Below are positions 1-9,117 of a stretch of DNA of 64,000 nt, piece after piece. Origin of the DNA: GCA-003244245 sp052390115 (lineage in GTDB: Bacteria; Actinomycetota; Actinomycetes; Mycobacteriales; Pseudonocardiaceae); assembly GCA_052390115.1 (NCBI GenBank), contig JBQTHE010000033.1, positions 1-64,000 on the forward strand. Direction: 5' to 3'. Both the position numbers and the translations under genes were made by a program. Positions within the stretch are counted from its first letter, which is position 1, and every line of letters begins with the position of its first letter. The notes beneath the pieces are model-generated. The model did not search any database and was not told the origin of the DNA. It was given only the letters and a program-made list of their open reading frames with translations.

Positions 1-2
1 AT

Positions 3-545
3 GCCGGCAGTGTGTTCGACGGTTACGAGCCGGTTGAGCTGCTGCGGGCGCCGGAGGGTGTGGTGCGGGTGGTGGTGACGGTGGGGGCCGCCACGCAGTA
101 CCCATTCCGGCGGCTGTTCGAACACCTGGCACCGCTGCTGGCACCGCAGGGAGGGCTGGCGCGGGCGACCGGGCTTGGTGTGCAGGTGTTGTGGCAAACC
201 GGGGACACGCCGGTGGGCGATCTGGCGATCGAGGCCACTCCGATCCTGCCCGCAGCGGTGTTGACCGCGGCGCTGGACGCCGCGGACGTCGTGATCAGCC
301 ACGCCGGTAGCGGGTCGGCGCTGGCCGCGCTGGCCGCCGGCCGCTACCCGATCCTGGCGACCCGCGACAGGGCGCGGGGTGAGCAGGTCGACGACCACCA
401 GCACGAGCTGGCCACCGAGCTCGCCCGCCGGGGGCTGGCCATGCACCGCGACGCCGACTCCATCACCATCAACGACATGCTGATAACACTGAAAACCTCA
501 ATCCGGCGTACCAGCGCGCCGCCCCCCTACCTGCTCCGCTGGTAA
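3..545 (+). CDS. Alg13-like / GT28 C-terminal glycosyltransferase, 5' end outside window
   Basis: The reading frame is open to the left edge, so the gene starts outside the window and only its C-terminal ~180 residues are seen. The segment has the Alg13/MurG-type nucleotide-sugar-binding half: an opening beta strand VVVTVGAATQYPF, then DVVISHAGSGSALAAL with the glycine-rich donor loop, and DDHQHELATELARRG near the end. Family members transfer a sugar from a UDP-sugar to a lipid-linked or glycan acceptor at the cytoplasmic face of the membrane. The next gene starts 24 bases downstream on the same strand, and the polysaccharide genes beyond support a role in a surface glycan. Acceptor and sugar cannot be read from sequence. 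Confidence 0.75.
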   Translation, partial: AGSVFDGYEPVELLRAPEGVVRVVVTVGAATQYPFRRLFEHLAPLLAPQGGLARATGLGVQVLWQTGDTPVGDLAIEATPILPAAVLTAALDAADVVISHAGSGSALAALAAGRYPILATRDRARGEQVDDHQHELATELARRGLAMHRDADSITINDMLITLKTSIRRTSAPPPYLLRW

Positions 546-569
546 ACGCGAATCGGTACCGTCGCCTCC

Positions 570-1613
570 GTGAACTCGGAGGTTGTGCTCGTCGACCCAC
601 GCAGCGATCCCCGCTGGCGCCGGCTCGCGCTGGGCCCACACGGCAGCGTGTTCACGTCGCCGCCGTGGATCGACGCGGTGTGCGCCACCTACGGCTTCAC
701 CCCGAACGGCCGCATTCTTCTCAACTGGGACGGTGAACCACGCGCGGGCCTGGCCTGGGTCCCGATCAGCGACGTTCGCGGCGACCGGTTGTCCAGCCTG
801 CCGTTCTCCGACCGCGCCGACCCGTTGACCGATGACCAGGTCGATTGGAAATCCCTGGTGGACGGCGTCATCACCACCGCTGCTCCGTTGACGCTGCGGT
901 GCTTCGACACCGCCGTACCGGTCGGCGACTCCCGGTTCGAGCGGGTCGCGACCGCGGCGTGGCACGGTACCCCGCTGCACGGCAGCGTCGAGGAGATCCG
1001 GCAGCGGCTGTCCCAGCATGCTCGCCGCAACATCGTGATCTCCGAGCGCGCCGGCGTCCGGGTCGAGGCGCACACCAGCCTGGACGCGGTGCGCCGGTTT
1101 CACGGGTTGCATGTCTTGCTGCGCAAGCGCAAGTACCGGCTGCTGGCCCAGCCCTGCGCGCTGTTCGACCACATCTGGGAGGCCTTCTCACCCGGTGACG
1201 CGATCGTGACGATGCTCGCGCACGCCGGCGAGGAGCTGATCGCCGGCGCGGTCTTCCTCACCTGGGGCGACGTGCTCTACTACAAGTTCGGCGCGTCGCG
1301 CCACGAACACCTGGCGCTGCGCCCGAACGACGCGATCTTCTGGGCCGGGATCCGCTGGGGGGTCGAGCAGGGTGCCCGGCTCGTCGACTGGGGGCTCAGC
1401 GACCTCGACCAGCCAGGATTGATCGCGTACAAGCGCAAGTGGGCCACCGAGCAACGCACCATCGTGACGTTGCGCGCCGGCGGCGAGCAGGCTCGCAGCA
1501 GCTCTGAGGCCGGCCCGATGCTCGCCGAACTCACCCGGCTACTCACCGAGGATGCGGTACCGGACGAGGTGACCAGGCAGGCTGGGGCACTGCTGTACCG
1601 CTACTTCTGCTGA
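570..1613 (+). CDS. FemAB/GNAT-like acyl or aminoacyl transferase
   Basis: A 347-residue protein with GTG start. It resembles FemAB-type proteins with two tandem GNAT folds: an N-terminal substrate-recognition half (SVFTSPPWIDAV) and a C-terminal half with LRKRKYRLLAQP, the strand LIAGAVFLTWGDVLYYKFGA and RPNDAIFWAGIRWGVEQGA, ending in the usual FDWGLS-like WGLSDLDQPG and YKRKWATE motifs. These proteins occur in exopolysaccharide clusters and are thought to acylate sugars or peptides, although the reaction is rarely known. It follows the glycosyltransferase closely. Its last 13 bases overlap the convergent membrane-protein gene. Confidence 0.7.
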   Translation: MNSEVVLVDPRSDPRWRRLALGPHGSVFTSPPWIDAVCATYGFTPNGRILLNWDGEPRAGLAWVPISDVRGDRLSSLPFSDRADPLTDDQVDWKSLVDGVITTAAPLTLRCFDTAVPVGDSRFERVATAAWHGTPLHGSVEEIRQRLSQHARRNIVISERAGVRVEAHTSLDAVRRFHGLHVLLRKRKYRLLAQPCALFDHIWEAFSPGDAIVTMLAHAGEELIAGAVFLTWGDVLYYKFGASRHEHLALRPNDAIFWAGIRWGVEQGARLVDWGLSDLDQPGLIAYKRKWATEQRTIVTLRAGGEQARSSSEAGPMLAELTRLLTEDAVPDEVTRQAGALLYRYFC

Positions 1614-2161
1614 ACCAGTTGATCCGACCGTTTCACGGGTCGCTTGCCGGCCGACTGCACCGCCCGACCGTGCGGTGTCTTGCCCCATGGCTTGACCACC
1701 GAGATTCCCGTCGCCGCGAGCAGCAGCACCAGCGCGAGTGACCTTGCGAGCAGCGTCTGCATCTGGACCGGTTCACCTTCTGCGGCCACGACCTGATCGA
1801 GCCGAGGCAGCATCAACAGCAGCCCGGTTGTGGTCAACGTGACGGCGATCGCGCATTTGGCGAGCACCCACCAGTGCCGCACCAGCCCCCACGGGGTGGA
1901 CAGCGCCAGCACCACTCCAGTGACCAGCGAGGTGAACACGACCGGGATCAGCACCCAGGCCGCGAGTGCGCCCATCGCGGCGGCAATACCCCCCTGCACT
2001 ACCGGGTCGCCGGCGGTCAGGCCGGTCACTTCCAGCGCCACCAGAGCACCGTCGAGTCCGAGCCACCCGACCGAGACCGCGACATGGACCGTGAGCAGGG
2101 TCGCGCGGGCCCGGCGCGACAGCCGCGGGATTGCGAAAGTCGACATAGTGACGGCAGTCAA
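1601..2161 (-). CDS. Four-helix integral membrane protein of unknown function
   Basis: About 186 residues (TTG start; an in-frame ATG at 2146 would shorten it by five). Four hydrophobic segments lie at roughly residues 20-45, 60-85, 95-120 and 138-158, separated by short charged loops. The first carries HVAVSVGWLGLDGAL, reminiscent of DUF2269-like or CopD-like membrane proteins. The C-terminus is basic (GKRPVKRSDQLVQQK) and probably cytoplasmic. No catalytic motif is visible. It converges on the FemAB-like gene with a 13-base overlap and lies 33 bases upstream of the sugar-transferase stop, on the opposite side of the cluster. Function not assigned. Confidence 0.6.
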   Translation of the reverse strand: MTAVTMSTFAIPRLSRRARATLLTVHVAVSVGWLGLDGALVALEVTGLTAGDPVVQGGIAAAMGALAAWVLIPVVFTSLVTGVVLALSTPWGLVRHWWVLAKCAIAVTLTTTGLLLMLPRLDQVVAAEGEPVQMQTLLARSLALVLLLAATGISVVKPWGKTPHGRAVQSAGKRPVKRSDQLVQQK

Positions 2162-2194
2162 GGCTTCCCCCAGTTGCCAGCAGACGATTCCTGG

Positions 2195-2851
2195 TCAGCG
2201 TGCGCCATGCCCCCGTATCAGCGTAGGAACGGTCCGCAACAGGATCGTAAGATCGGTCCAGAAACTCCAGCTACGCACGTAGGTCAGATCGAGTTCCAGC
2301 ATCTCCAGCGTGCCCATCGTGCTGCGCCCGCTGACCTGCCAGAGCCCGGTGAGGCCGGGCGGGACGTCGAAGCGCCCGGCGTACTTGGGCGGGAACATCT
2401 TTGCTTCCCACTCCAGGCACGGGCGGGGGCCGACCAGCGCCATCTGGCCCCGCAGTACGTTGATGAGCTGGGGAAGCTCGTCGGCGCTCGTGCGCCGCAG
2501 GATCGAGCCGAGCCGGGTCACCCGCGGGTCACGATCGATCTTCCAGCTGCCGCCGACCGAGGTGTCCTCACCCCGGAGTTCACGAGCGATGAGCTCCCGA
2601 TGTTGGGCGTCGGAGCCGCCCACCCGCATGGTGCGGAACTTGTACATCGTGAACGGACGGCCCCCCAGGCCTATCCGCTGCTGGCGGTGCAACGCCGGGC
2701 CGGGAGTCCCCAACCTGATCGCCAGCGCGACGAGCAGCATCGGGATCACGAGCACCAGCAGCGCGATCAGCACCACCGCCAGATCCACCACGCGCCGGGC
2801 AGCCGGTTCCCAACGAGCGGGTAAGCGCACTTGTTCAAGGCCGCTGGACAC
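2195..2851 (-). CDS. Initiating undecaprenyl-phosphate sugar-phosphate transferase (WbaP/PglC-like)
   Basis: A 218-residue bacterial sugar transferase. One N-terminal transmembrane helix (about residues 20-47) is followed by the catalytic domain with its signatures: KFRTMR, DELPQLINVLRG, LVGPRP and PGLTGLWQVSGRS. The family moves a hexose-1-phosphate from a UDP-sugar to undecaprenyl phosphate, the first membrane step of repeat-unit assembly. It is the short, single-helix form rather than the five-helix WbaP. The GTG start at 2851 overlaps the stop of the upstream polymerase-like gene by 17 bases, so it is translationally coupled and last in the minus-strand operon. Confidence 0.9.
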   Translation of the reverse strand: MSSGLEQVRLPARWEPAARRVVDLAVVLIALLVLVIPMLLVALAIRLGTPGPALHRQQRIGLGGRPFTMYKFRTMRVGGSDAQHRELIARELRGEDTSVGGSWKIDRDPRVTRLGSILRRTSADELPQLINVLRGQMALVGPRPCLEWEAKMFPPKYAGRFDVPPGLTGLWQVSGRSTMGTLEMLELDLTYVRSWSFWTDLTILLRTVPTLIRGHGAR

Positions 2852-4328
2852 TGAGCCTCCCCGTGGTGATTGCCATCAGCATGAAAAGCACGTCCCCGGT
2901 GCCGCGGAGCGTCAGGTGCGGATCGATGACGGTGAGGATGAGCACGAACCACCAGCAGACCCACAGCGCCGAGGCCGCCGCGCCGACGGCGCCCGGCCGC
3001 TCCATGAGCTCCCTGGTCCTGCGCAGCACCGCAACCGCCAGCCAGATGAAAGCGACCAGCAAGGGGATGCCACCGATCCAGAGCAACTGCAGGTAGCCGC
3101 CCTCCAGGTAGATGACCTCGCGCCACCTCTCGGGTGCCGGCAGCACCGAGTTGGGCGATACCCCGAGCAGGACGTTGATGAAGTCGAACCGCGGTAGGTA
3201 GAAGTCGGACAGGTTGTTCCAGCGGCCGATCCAGCTGCGTGGCACCCCGTACTCGCTGAACCCCTCCAGCCGGCCGATCAACGCCGGCGCGCCGAACACG
3301 AACGCGAGCGGGAGCAGCCACAGGAACCGCATCGAACTGCGGCGCACCGTGCTGAAGCGCCACAGGATGAGCCCGGCCACCACAACCGCGGAGATCCAGG
3401 TGGAGAACTGGCCCGCGGCCAGCACCCCCGCACCGAGCACGGCTCCCAGCGCCAGCCGCTCCCGGTAATCCAGCAGCCCCCGAGCTGCGCAGCAGATCAC
3501 CAGGGTCAGGCAGATGATGATGTAGTCGCCGGTGGCCAGTGGCGAGCCGAGCGTCGTGGTACCCCGCTCGGCGAGCGCCGCCAGGTTGGTGTTCGGGGTC
3601 CAGACGGCCTGCAGCATCGCCACGACCGGGCCGAAATTCAGGGTCTGCAGGATTGCGATCACCGCGACCACGGCCCCCGGCCAGATGATCAGCCGGAAGC
3701 ACCGCACCAGTTGGGCCTCGGTGCTGACGGACAAGCGCACTAGCAGGTAGATGGCGACGAGTTTGCAGACCGGCAGCACGGCGGCCAGGTCAGAAAGCAC
3801 CGGCGTCTGACCGCGCAGGATCATGGACAGCAGCGGCCACGCCGTCGACATCAGCAGGAAGACACCGATCGGGATATCAAGTTGATGCAGCCGTATCGGC
3901 ACCCGATCGCCCCGGCACCATCGGAGGTAACCGCCGACCACCGCCCCAGCCAGCAGCACGGCCAGCAACGCCTCGTTGGGACGCACCAGCGGGATCAGGT
4001 TGCCGCGGTCGATGCCGGCGATAATGGGCAGGGTGCCCAGGTAGGCATACGTCGCGAAGACCGGCCGGTAGGCCGCTGCGGCGAACAGCCCGACCACGGC
4101 CAGCGCCCCGATGACAGCGAGGACGAGCAGCGGCCCGGCCGCGACCGCGAGGACCCCACCGACCACCGCGCAGCCAGCGGCTCCCAGCCCGAGCCAGCGG
4201 CTGATCACCGGGACTGACCGGCTCTCCCCAGCGGCGGGGGCCGGGTCTGCCTGGCCGGAGGGAGGGATTGGGCCAGACCCGCCGGAGGCGGGGCTTGGTC
4301 CAGGGCCGGGTGGAAGCGTTCGGGTCAT
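2835..4328 (-). CDS. O-antigen polymerase/ligase-like membrane protein (Wzy/WaaL family)
   Basis: 497 residues, proline-rich at the N-terminus (residues 1-35) and then around 11 hydrophobic segments. A large extracytoplasmic loop lies in the C-terminal third, as in O-antigen polymerases and ligases. The segment FAAAAYRPVFATYAYLGTLP followed by PNEALLAVLLAGAVVGGYLRW is typical. It would polymerise or ligate lipid-linked repeat units on the outer face of the membrane. It overlaps the flippase gene upstream by four bases (ATGA) and the sugar transferase downstream by 17, so the three are co-translated. Polymerase and ligase cannot be separated by sequence alone. Confidence 0.8.
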   Translation of the reverse strand: MTRTLPPGPGPSPASGGSGPIPPSGQADPAPAAGESRSVPVISRWLGLGAAGCAVVGGVLAVAAGPLLVLAVIGALAVVGLFAAAAYRPVFATYAYLGTLPIIAGIDRGNLIPLVRPNEALLAVLLAGAVVGGYLRWCRGDRVPIRLHQLDIPIGVFLLMSTAWPLLSMILRGQTPVLSDLAAVLPVCKLVAIYLLVRLSVSTEAQLVRCFRLIIWPGAVVAVIAILQTLNFGPVVAMLQAVWTPNTNLAALAERGTTTLGSPLATGDYIIICLTLVICCAARGLLDYRERLALGAVLGAGVLAAGQFSTWISAVVVAGLILWRFSTVRRSSMRFLWLLPLAFVFGAPALIGRLEGFSEYGVPRSWIGRWNNLSDFYLPRFDFINVLLGVSPNSVLPAPERWREVIYLEGGYLQLLWIGGIPLLVAFIWLAVAVLRRTRELMERPGAVGAAASALWVCWWFVLILTVIDPHLTLRGTGDVLFMLMAITTGRLSVQRP

Positions 4329-5935
4329 GACCCACCACCGATCCTTCGCGGCACCGCGAGACGGATTACCAGGACGTAAACCCCGAGTGCCAGGACACTG
4401 CCCAGGGTGAGAAGTGCGAGATCACCGAGCCGGCCGATGCTCGTGACGTGCTGCAACAACCACGCCGCGGCAGCCACCGGCACCATCGCGACCGTGGCCA
4501 CCAGGGCGCCGGCTAGGGGCCGGGACTCGATGAACCGCTCGGGCCGGATCACCTGGCGCAACGCAACCAGCACCATCCCGGCGGCGGCGAGCTCACCGGC
4601 CAGGATGGCCCCGACCAGCCAGACCAGGCGCGACCCATCGGCGGGCATCAGCAGGGTCGCCGCGGCGATCACCAGGATCACGCCGAAGGCCACCTCGCTG
4701 GCCCGCCGCGGAACGCGGTCGTCAAGGCGCGCGAACAGCGCCTGGCGCCCGATGTCGTGCACCCCGCCGACCAGCTGGGCCACCGCCACCACCCCCAGGC
4801 AGGTGGCGAGTACCCCGATCAGAGCCGCATCCCGAAACTCGCCGTTGGCGAGGAGGTTCGCGGTGGGTCCGGAGAACACCGCGAGCAACAGCAGCAGCGG
4901 CAGGCTGGCGATGACGGCGTAGGTCAGACCTTGGCGCCACGCCGAGCCGAAGGTGACACCGTCGGCGCGATGGGCGGCGTGGGACAACCCGGGCAGCGCG
5001 GCGATCGACACCGCACGCGCACTGACGTAGGACAGCGCATAGAAGACGGAGTAGGACAGCTGCACGACGAAAACGCCACCCGGCACCGTGCCGGCCAGGA
5101 CGAGCAGCACGAACATCGCCGCGGTCGGCCATGCCGCGACGCCCACCGAGCGCATCAACCTGCGAGTGACCGCACGGGCCTCAGGGTCATCCCGCCAGCG
5201 CATCGACGGGCGGGTCAGCAAGCCCACCCGCGCGGTGCCGAACATCTGCAGCGCCGCATGCACCGCGACGGCTGCGGTGCTGCCCAGCCCGAGCACGATC
5301 ACCAGCTCGGCCGACACGTTGCCGACGTCGAGGCCCGTCCCGTAGTACCAACCGGCCAGCATCACCGTCAGGATCAGGATGATGTTCTCCACGGCCGGAG
5401 CGCCCGCTGCCAGCGCGAAGCGCCCGCGGGCCTGCTGGGCGGCCATACCCAGGTGCAACATCGTGTACAGCAGCAGTTGCGGTGCGACCAGCAGGATCAG
5501 CAACGTGGTGAGCCACAGGCCCCGAGCCCGCTGCGCGGGATCCGGGATCCCGAAGGTCAGCGTCCAGGCCACCGCCGGAGCAAGCACCATCAGCAGCACG
5601 ACGATCCCGGCCGAGACGGCGAGCAGCCACCCGCTCACCCGTCCGAGGACCTCACGAGCCCGAGACAAGCCTCCGGCACCCACGGCGCGGACCACACCGG
5701 GCACCAGCACCATCGCGAGCACCGGTCCGGCGATCAACGTGAACACCAGGTTCGGGACAAGGTAGCCGGCCTGGAAGGTGTTGGCGAAATAGGTGGGGCC
5801 CAGCACCGCGCCGATCACCACCACCCGGAGCAACCCGGTTGTCCTGCTGACCAGCGTCCAACCGGCAACGGTCGCCGAGTCGCGCGCTGTGGTGGTAGGG
5901 GCTACACCCTCGAATGCTGTCACCGCCAGGGCCAC
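4325..5935 (-). CDS. MurJ/Wzx-type lipid-linked oligosaccharide flippase
   Basis: About 536 residues with 13-14 predicted helices. The N-terminus reads GWTLVSRTTGLLRVVVIGAVLGPTY then FANTFQAGYLVPNL, the hallmark of the MurJ (MviN) branch of the MOP superfamily; a middle segment has LLLYTMLHLGMAAQQARGRFA. It would flip an undecaprenyl-linked glycan. Because it sits between a Wzz-like and a Wzy-like gene it is more likely the cluster's own flippase than the essential MurJ. The GTG at 5935 is preferred because GAGGG lies seven bases upstream, after the stop of the Wzz gene; a longer frame runs to 5986. Confidence 0.8.
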   Translation of the reverse strand: MALAVTAFEGVAPTTTARDSATVAGWTLVSRTTGLLRVVVIGAVLGPTYFANTFQAGYLVPNLVFTLIAGPVLAMVLVPGVVRAVGAGGLSRAREVLGRVSGWLLAVSAGIVVLLMVLAPAVAWTLTFGIPDPAQRARGLWLTTLLILLVAPQLLLYTMLHLGMAAQQARGRFALAAGAPAVENIILILTVMLAGWYYGTGLDVGNVSAELVIVLGLGSTAAVAVHAALQMFGTARVGLLTRPSMRWRDDPEARAVTRRLMRSVGVAAWPTAAMFVLLVLAGTVPGGVFVVQLSYSVFYALSYVSARAVSIAALPGLSHAAHRADGVTFGSAWRQGLTYAVIASLPLLLLLAVFSGPTANLLANGEFRDAALIGVLATCLGVVAVAQLVGGVHDIGRQALFARLDDRVPRRASEVAFGVILVIAAATLLMPADGSRLVWLVGAILAGELAAAGMVLVALRQVIRPERFIESRPLAGALVATVAMVPVAAAAWLLQHVTSIGRLGDLALLTLGSVLALGVYVLVIRLAVPRRIGGGS

Positions 5936-5945
5936 AGCCCGGCCC

Positions 5946-6878
5946 TCACGGCCTCGTCCGGCGCCGGGCACCCACCGCCACGACACCGCCGGCCACCAGC
6001 AGTCCTACCAGTGCACCGGTGCCTGCCGCGATCAGTGGCTGCGGGCTCACCGGGTCGGGCAGCACGTAAGGCTGGGTCAGCAGCTGGGCGTTCGGTCCCG
6101 TCCGGCCGGTGAGGTTGATCTCGTCGATCCGGGCCTGGATCGCCCTCTCCCGGGTCTGGGACTCGGTGAGCTGCGTCCGGGCATCGTTGAGGGAAGCCTG
6201 GGTGGCGGTACCGGCCAACACCGCAGTCGTGAGCTGATCAACCTGCGTTTGGATGAGGGCGGTGTTCGCCCGGGTGTCAGCGAGTTGGAGGTCGAGGTTA
6301 CGGGTCACCCCGGTGGGCTGGCCGGCAAGCGCCAGGTACCCGTCCATGACGGCCTGCAGCGTCTGCCTCGCGGACTCCTTGGTGCTACCGCGAGCCTCCA
6401 CTTGGATGACCTCGCTGGACTGCAGGACCTCCACGCTCAGGTTCTTGTCCAGGTCCGTAAACGGCAGCCCCTGCTTCTGCGCGATCGGGCCGAGCACGGC
6501 CCGGCTCTTCAGATACACCAACTGGGTGCTGAGGTTGCGATCCTGCCGGAGCGGGTCGCCGCCCTGCTGCTCCTGGCCAATCGGGTAAAGGATCTCCGCA
6601 CGCGCCCCGTAGGTCTTCGGCAAGGCCAGCGCGCCGGCGAGCCCGGCAGCAGTGCCGAGCAGGATGAGGATCAGCGCCACCAGTACCAGGCGCGCGGTCA
6701 CCCCGCCGCCGTCGGGGGGATCCGGGACAGGCTCGGGCCGGCTCACCGAGCGCTGCGGCGGCACCGCCGGCCCCATGTCGTCGGGCTCCGCGGACTGCTG
6801 CGGTTTCTCCTGGGAAGCGGTCGAGCGTCCGTTGGAATCGCTCGCTCCGTAGCGGAAGACATTGTCAACGTTCGTCAC
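5946..6878 (-). CDS. Wzz-like polysaccharide chain-length/co-polymerase protein
   Basis: About 310 residues: a cytoplasmic proline-rich N-terminus (residues 1-57), a first transmembrane helix (VTARLVLVALILILLGTAAG), a long periplasm-type coiled-coil domain starting PKTYGARAEILYP, and a second helix near the C-terminus (LIAAGTGALVGLLVAGGVVA) followed by RRRTRP. This two-helix layout is that of Wzz/KpsE/CapA polysaccharide co-polymerases that set chain length. It carries no C-terminal tyrosine kinase. The GTG start at 6878 overlaps the aminotransferase stop (GTGA) and has an excellent GGAGG six bases before it, which fixes the start. Confidence 0.8.
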   Translation of the reverse strand: MTNVDNVFRYGASDSNGRSTASQEKPQQSAEPDDMGPAVPPQRSVSRPEPVPDPPDGGGVTARLVLVALILILLGTAAGLAGALALPKTYGARAEILYPIGQEQQGGDPLRQDRNLSTQLVYLKSRAVLGPIAQKQGLPFTDLDKNLSVEVLQSSEVIQVEARGSTKESARQTLQAVMDGYLALAGQPTGVTRNLDLQLADTRANTALIQTQVDQLTTAVLAGTATQASLNDARTQLTESQTRERAIQARIDEINLTGRTGPNAQLLTQPYVLPDPVSPQPLIAAGTGALVGLLVAGGVVAVGARRRTRP

Positions 6879-7981
6879 AGCGCACCTCCGAGCACATCGC
6901 AGACCCGGGCAACCTGCTCGACGGTCAGGGTCGGGGACATCGGGACAGACAGGATCCGGCCGGCCGCAGCCTCCGCCACCGGTAATTTCTGGGCCGGGTG
7001 GAAGGGGGCGAGGGCAGGCTGCTGATGGCAGGGGATCGGGTAGTGCACACCCCACCCGATGCCGGCCGCGGTGAGCGCCTCGCCGACCTGGCGCCGGTCC
7101 TCGACCTGGATGACCGCTAAGTGGTACACGGGTTCGGCGCCGGGCTGCACCGATACCGGTGCGCAGCCCTGCGGCAGCATCTTTCGGTAGGCCGCCATCG
7201 CGGCCGCACGCCGGGCGTTGCCAGCGTCCAGCCGGGACAGCTTGGCCGATAACAGCGCCGCCTGCAGAGTGTCGAGTCTGCTGTTTCGCCCGACGACGTC
7301 GTGCCGGTGGCGATCGGCCGCGGATCGCCCGTGGTTGGCAAGGCTGCGGACCTTCTCGGCCAGCGTGAGGTCGCTGGTGACCACCGCGCCGCCGTCGCCA
7401 AGGGCTCCGAGGTTCTTGCCGGGATAGAAGCTGAACCCGGCGGCGACGCCCACACTGCCGGCAGTGGCCCCCTGGTGCCGGGCGCCGTGCGCTTGCGCGG
7501 CGTCCTCGATGAGGGCCAGTCCGTGTGCGGCGGCGATCGCCGAGATCCGCTCAGGGTCCACCATCTGGCCGTACAGATGCACGGCGATGATCGCGGCCGT
7601 CGAGGGGTTGATCGCCGCCTCCGCAGCGTCCGGGTCGATCAGCAGGGTGTCGGGGCACACATCCACGAACCGGGGCCGGGCGCCGGTCGCACAGACTGCC
7701 TCGGCCGTGGCGATGAACGTGTTCGCCGGCACGATGACCTCGTCACCGCGCCCGATTCCGAGGCCGGTGAGGATGAGTTCCAGCGCGTCGGTCCCGTTGG
7801 CCACCCCGACGCAGGCCTGCGTCGCGCAGTAGGCCGCGAACTCGCGCTCGAAGCGCTCAACCTCGGGTCCGCCGATGTATCCCCCGTGGTCCAACACGGT
7901 CTTCCACGCCAGCTCGAACTCCTCGCGCAGCCCATTGTTGACGCCGTGGAGGTCAAGAAAGGAAACGCTGCCGCCGGTCAT
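6875..7981 (-). CDS. DegT/DnrJ/EryC1-family PLP sugar aminotransferase
   Basis: 368 residues from the ATG at 7981, which overlaps the oxidoreductase stop (ATGA). Family signatures: VANGTDALELILTGLGIG (cofactor phosphate loop), DEVIVPANTFIATAEA, EDAAQAHGA, FSFYPGKNLGALGDGGAV containing the PLP lysine, and GVHYPIPCHQQPA. These enzymes aminate keto-sugar nucleotides, usually at C3 or C4. With the adjacent Gfo/Idh oxidoreductase, which can supply a 3-keto sugar, this resembles the WbpB-WbpE pair that makes 3-amino-sugars for glycans. An acetyltransferase for the next step is not obvious here unless the FemAB-like protein serves. Substrate is inferred. Confidence 0.88.
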   Translation of the reverse strand: MTGGSVSFLDLHGVNNGLREEFELAWKTVLDHGGYIGGPEVERFEREFAAYCATQACVGVANGTDALELILTGLGIGRGDEVIVPANTFIATAEAVCATGARPRFVDVCPDTLLIDPDAAEAAINPSTAAIIAVHLYGQMVDPERISAIAAAHGLALIEDAAQAHGARHQGATAGSVGVAAGFSFYPGKNLGALGDGGAVVTSDLTLAEKVRSLANHGRSAADRHRHDVVGRNSRLDTLQAALLSAKLSRLDAGNARRAAAMAAYRKMLPQGCAPVSVQPGAEPVYHLAVIQVEDRRQVGEALTAAGIGWGVHYPIPCHQQPALAPFHPAQKLPVAEAAAGRILSVPMSPTLTVEQVARVCDVLGGAL

Positions 7982-9117
7982 GAGGCCACCACCCGCGCGA
8001 ACTTCGCTCCAGCGGGGTCTGCGCTGCCGGCGATGAATGCCGGGCGGCCGCTGGCCTCGGCGGCGTCGGTGGCGGCCAGGACCCGCACGATGTCCAACCC
8101 GCGCTCGCCGGATGTGTTCGGCTTGGCGCCGGTACGGATGCACTCGATGAAGTGGCTGTCCTGGACCAGGAGCGGCTCACTGAACTGGACATATGGCGAC
8201 ACGATGTCTCCGGTGCGGTAGGACACCGGCATAGCGTGCGACTCACCATGATCGTCCGGATCTGCTGGGTCGACCCCGATGTCGTACACCCGGATCCGCT
8301 CGTTGTCGGACATGTCGTCGTAGACGGCCATCTTGCGTTCGCCGACCACGGTGACCCGCCGGACCTTGCACGGGTCCAACCAGCTGACATGGACGAACGC
8401 GTGGGTGGCCGCCTGCTCGAAGTCCAGTCGCAGGTAAGCCACGTCGGCATGGCGGTTCCCGACGTGGCGTTTTGCCCATACCCAGGCAGTCCTGGGAAGC
8501 TCGTCGAGCAGGTACGATGCAATCGAGATGTCGTGCGGGGCAAGGTCCCAGATGACGTTGCAGTCGCGCTGATACTTGCCCAGGGACAGCCGGGCGGCAT
8601 CGATGTAGAGCACCCTGCCGAGCTCTCCGGAGTCGATGATCTCCTTCAGCTTCCAGACGGCCGCGTTGTACTCGAAGGTGTGTCCGACCATCAGGTGCAC
8701 GCCGGTGGCCGCCGCCGAGTCGACCATCTTCTGCCCGTCGTCGACCGTCGTGGCCAGCGGCTTCTCCACCAGAGTGTGCCGCCCGTGGCGCAGCGCCTGC
8801 AGGGCGACCTCGGCGTGCGTCGACGGCGGGGTCGCGACGACCACCGCGTCCACCTGCTGCAGCACGTCATCGAGACGGTGTGCCGATTCCGCCGCTGGGT
8901 AACTGCGCCTCGCCTCCGCGAGCCGCTCCGGATCCTGCTCGACGATGGTCACATGCACGCCCGGCATGCTGCTGAGTACCCGCATGTGCTTGGAACCCCA
9001 GTAGCCGTAGCCCACTACCGCCACGCGGACGTCGGGATCGAAGGTCGTGACACCTCCCGATCCCGAACGGCAAGCGAGGGTTGCTGCCGGTTGGGTGGTA
9101 CCTGCGACGAACTGCAT
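7978..9117 (-). CDS. Gfo/Idh/MocA-family NAD-dependent sugar oxidoreductase
   Basis: 379 residues from the ATG at 9117 (GGGGG seven to ten bases upstream). An N-terminal Rossmann fold begins VRVAVVGYGYWGSKHMRVL and continues with VVVATPPSTHAEVALQAL and the conserved EKPLATTVDDGQ. The C-terminal domain has MVGHTFEYNAAVWKLKEI and DLAPHDISIASYLL, where the histidine of APHD is the likely catalytic base. The family oxidises a sugar ring hydroxyl to a ketone. First gene of the minus-strand operon ending at 2195, so its upstream region (to 9494) should hold the cluster promoter. Pairing with the DegT gene suggests 3-keto then 3-amino sugar nucleotide synthesis. Confidence 0.88.
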   Translation of the reverse strand: MQFVAGTTQPAATLACRSGSGGVTTFDPDVRVAVVGYGYWGSKHMRVLSSMPGVHVTIVEQDPERLAEARRSYPAAESAHRLDDVLQQVDAVVVATPPSTHAEVALQALRHGRHTLVEKPLATTVDDGQKMVDSAAATGVHLMVGHTFEYNAAVWKLKEIIDSGELGRVLYIDAARLSLGKYQRDCNVIWDLAPHDISIASYLLDELPRTAWVWAKRHVGNRHADVAYLRLDFEQAATHAFVHVSWLDPCKVRRVTVVGERKMAVYDDMSDNERIRVYDIGVDPADPDDHGESHAMPVSYRTGDIVSPYVQFSEPLLVQDSHFIECIRTGAKPNTSGERGLDIVRVLAATDAAEASGRPAFIAGSADPAGAKFARVVAS

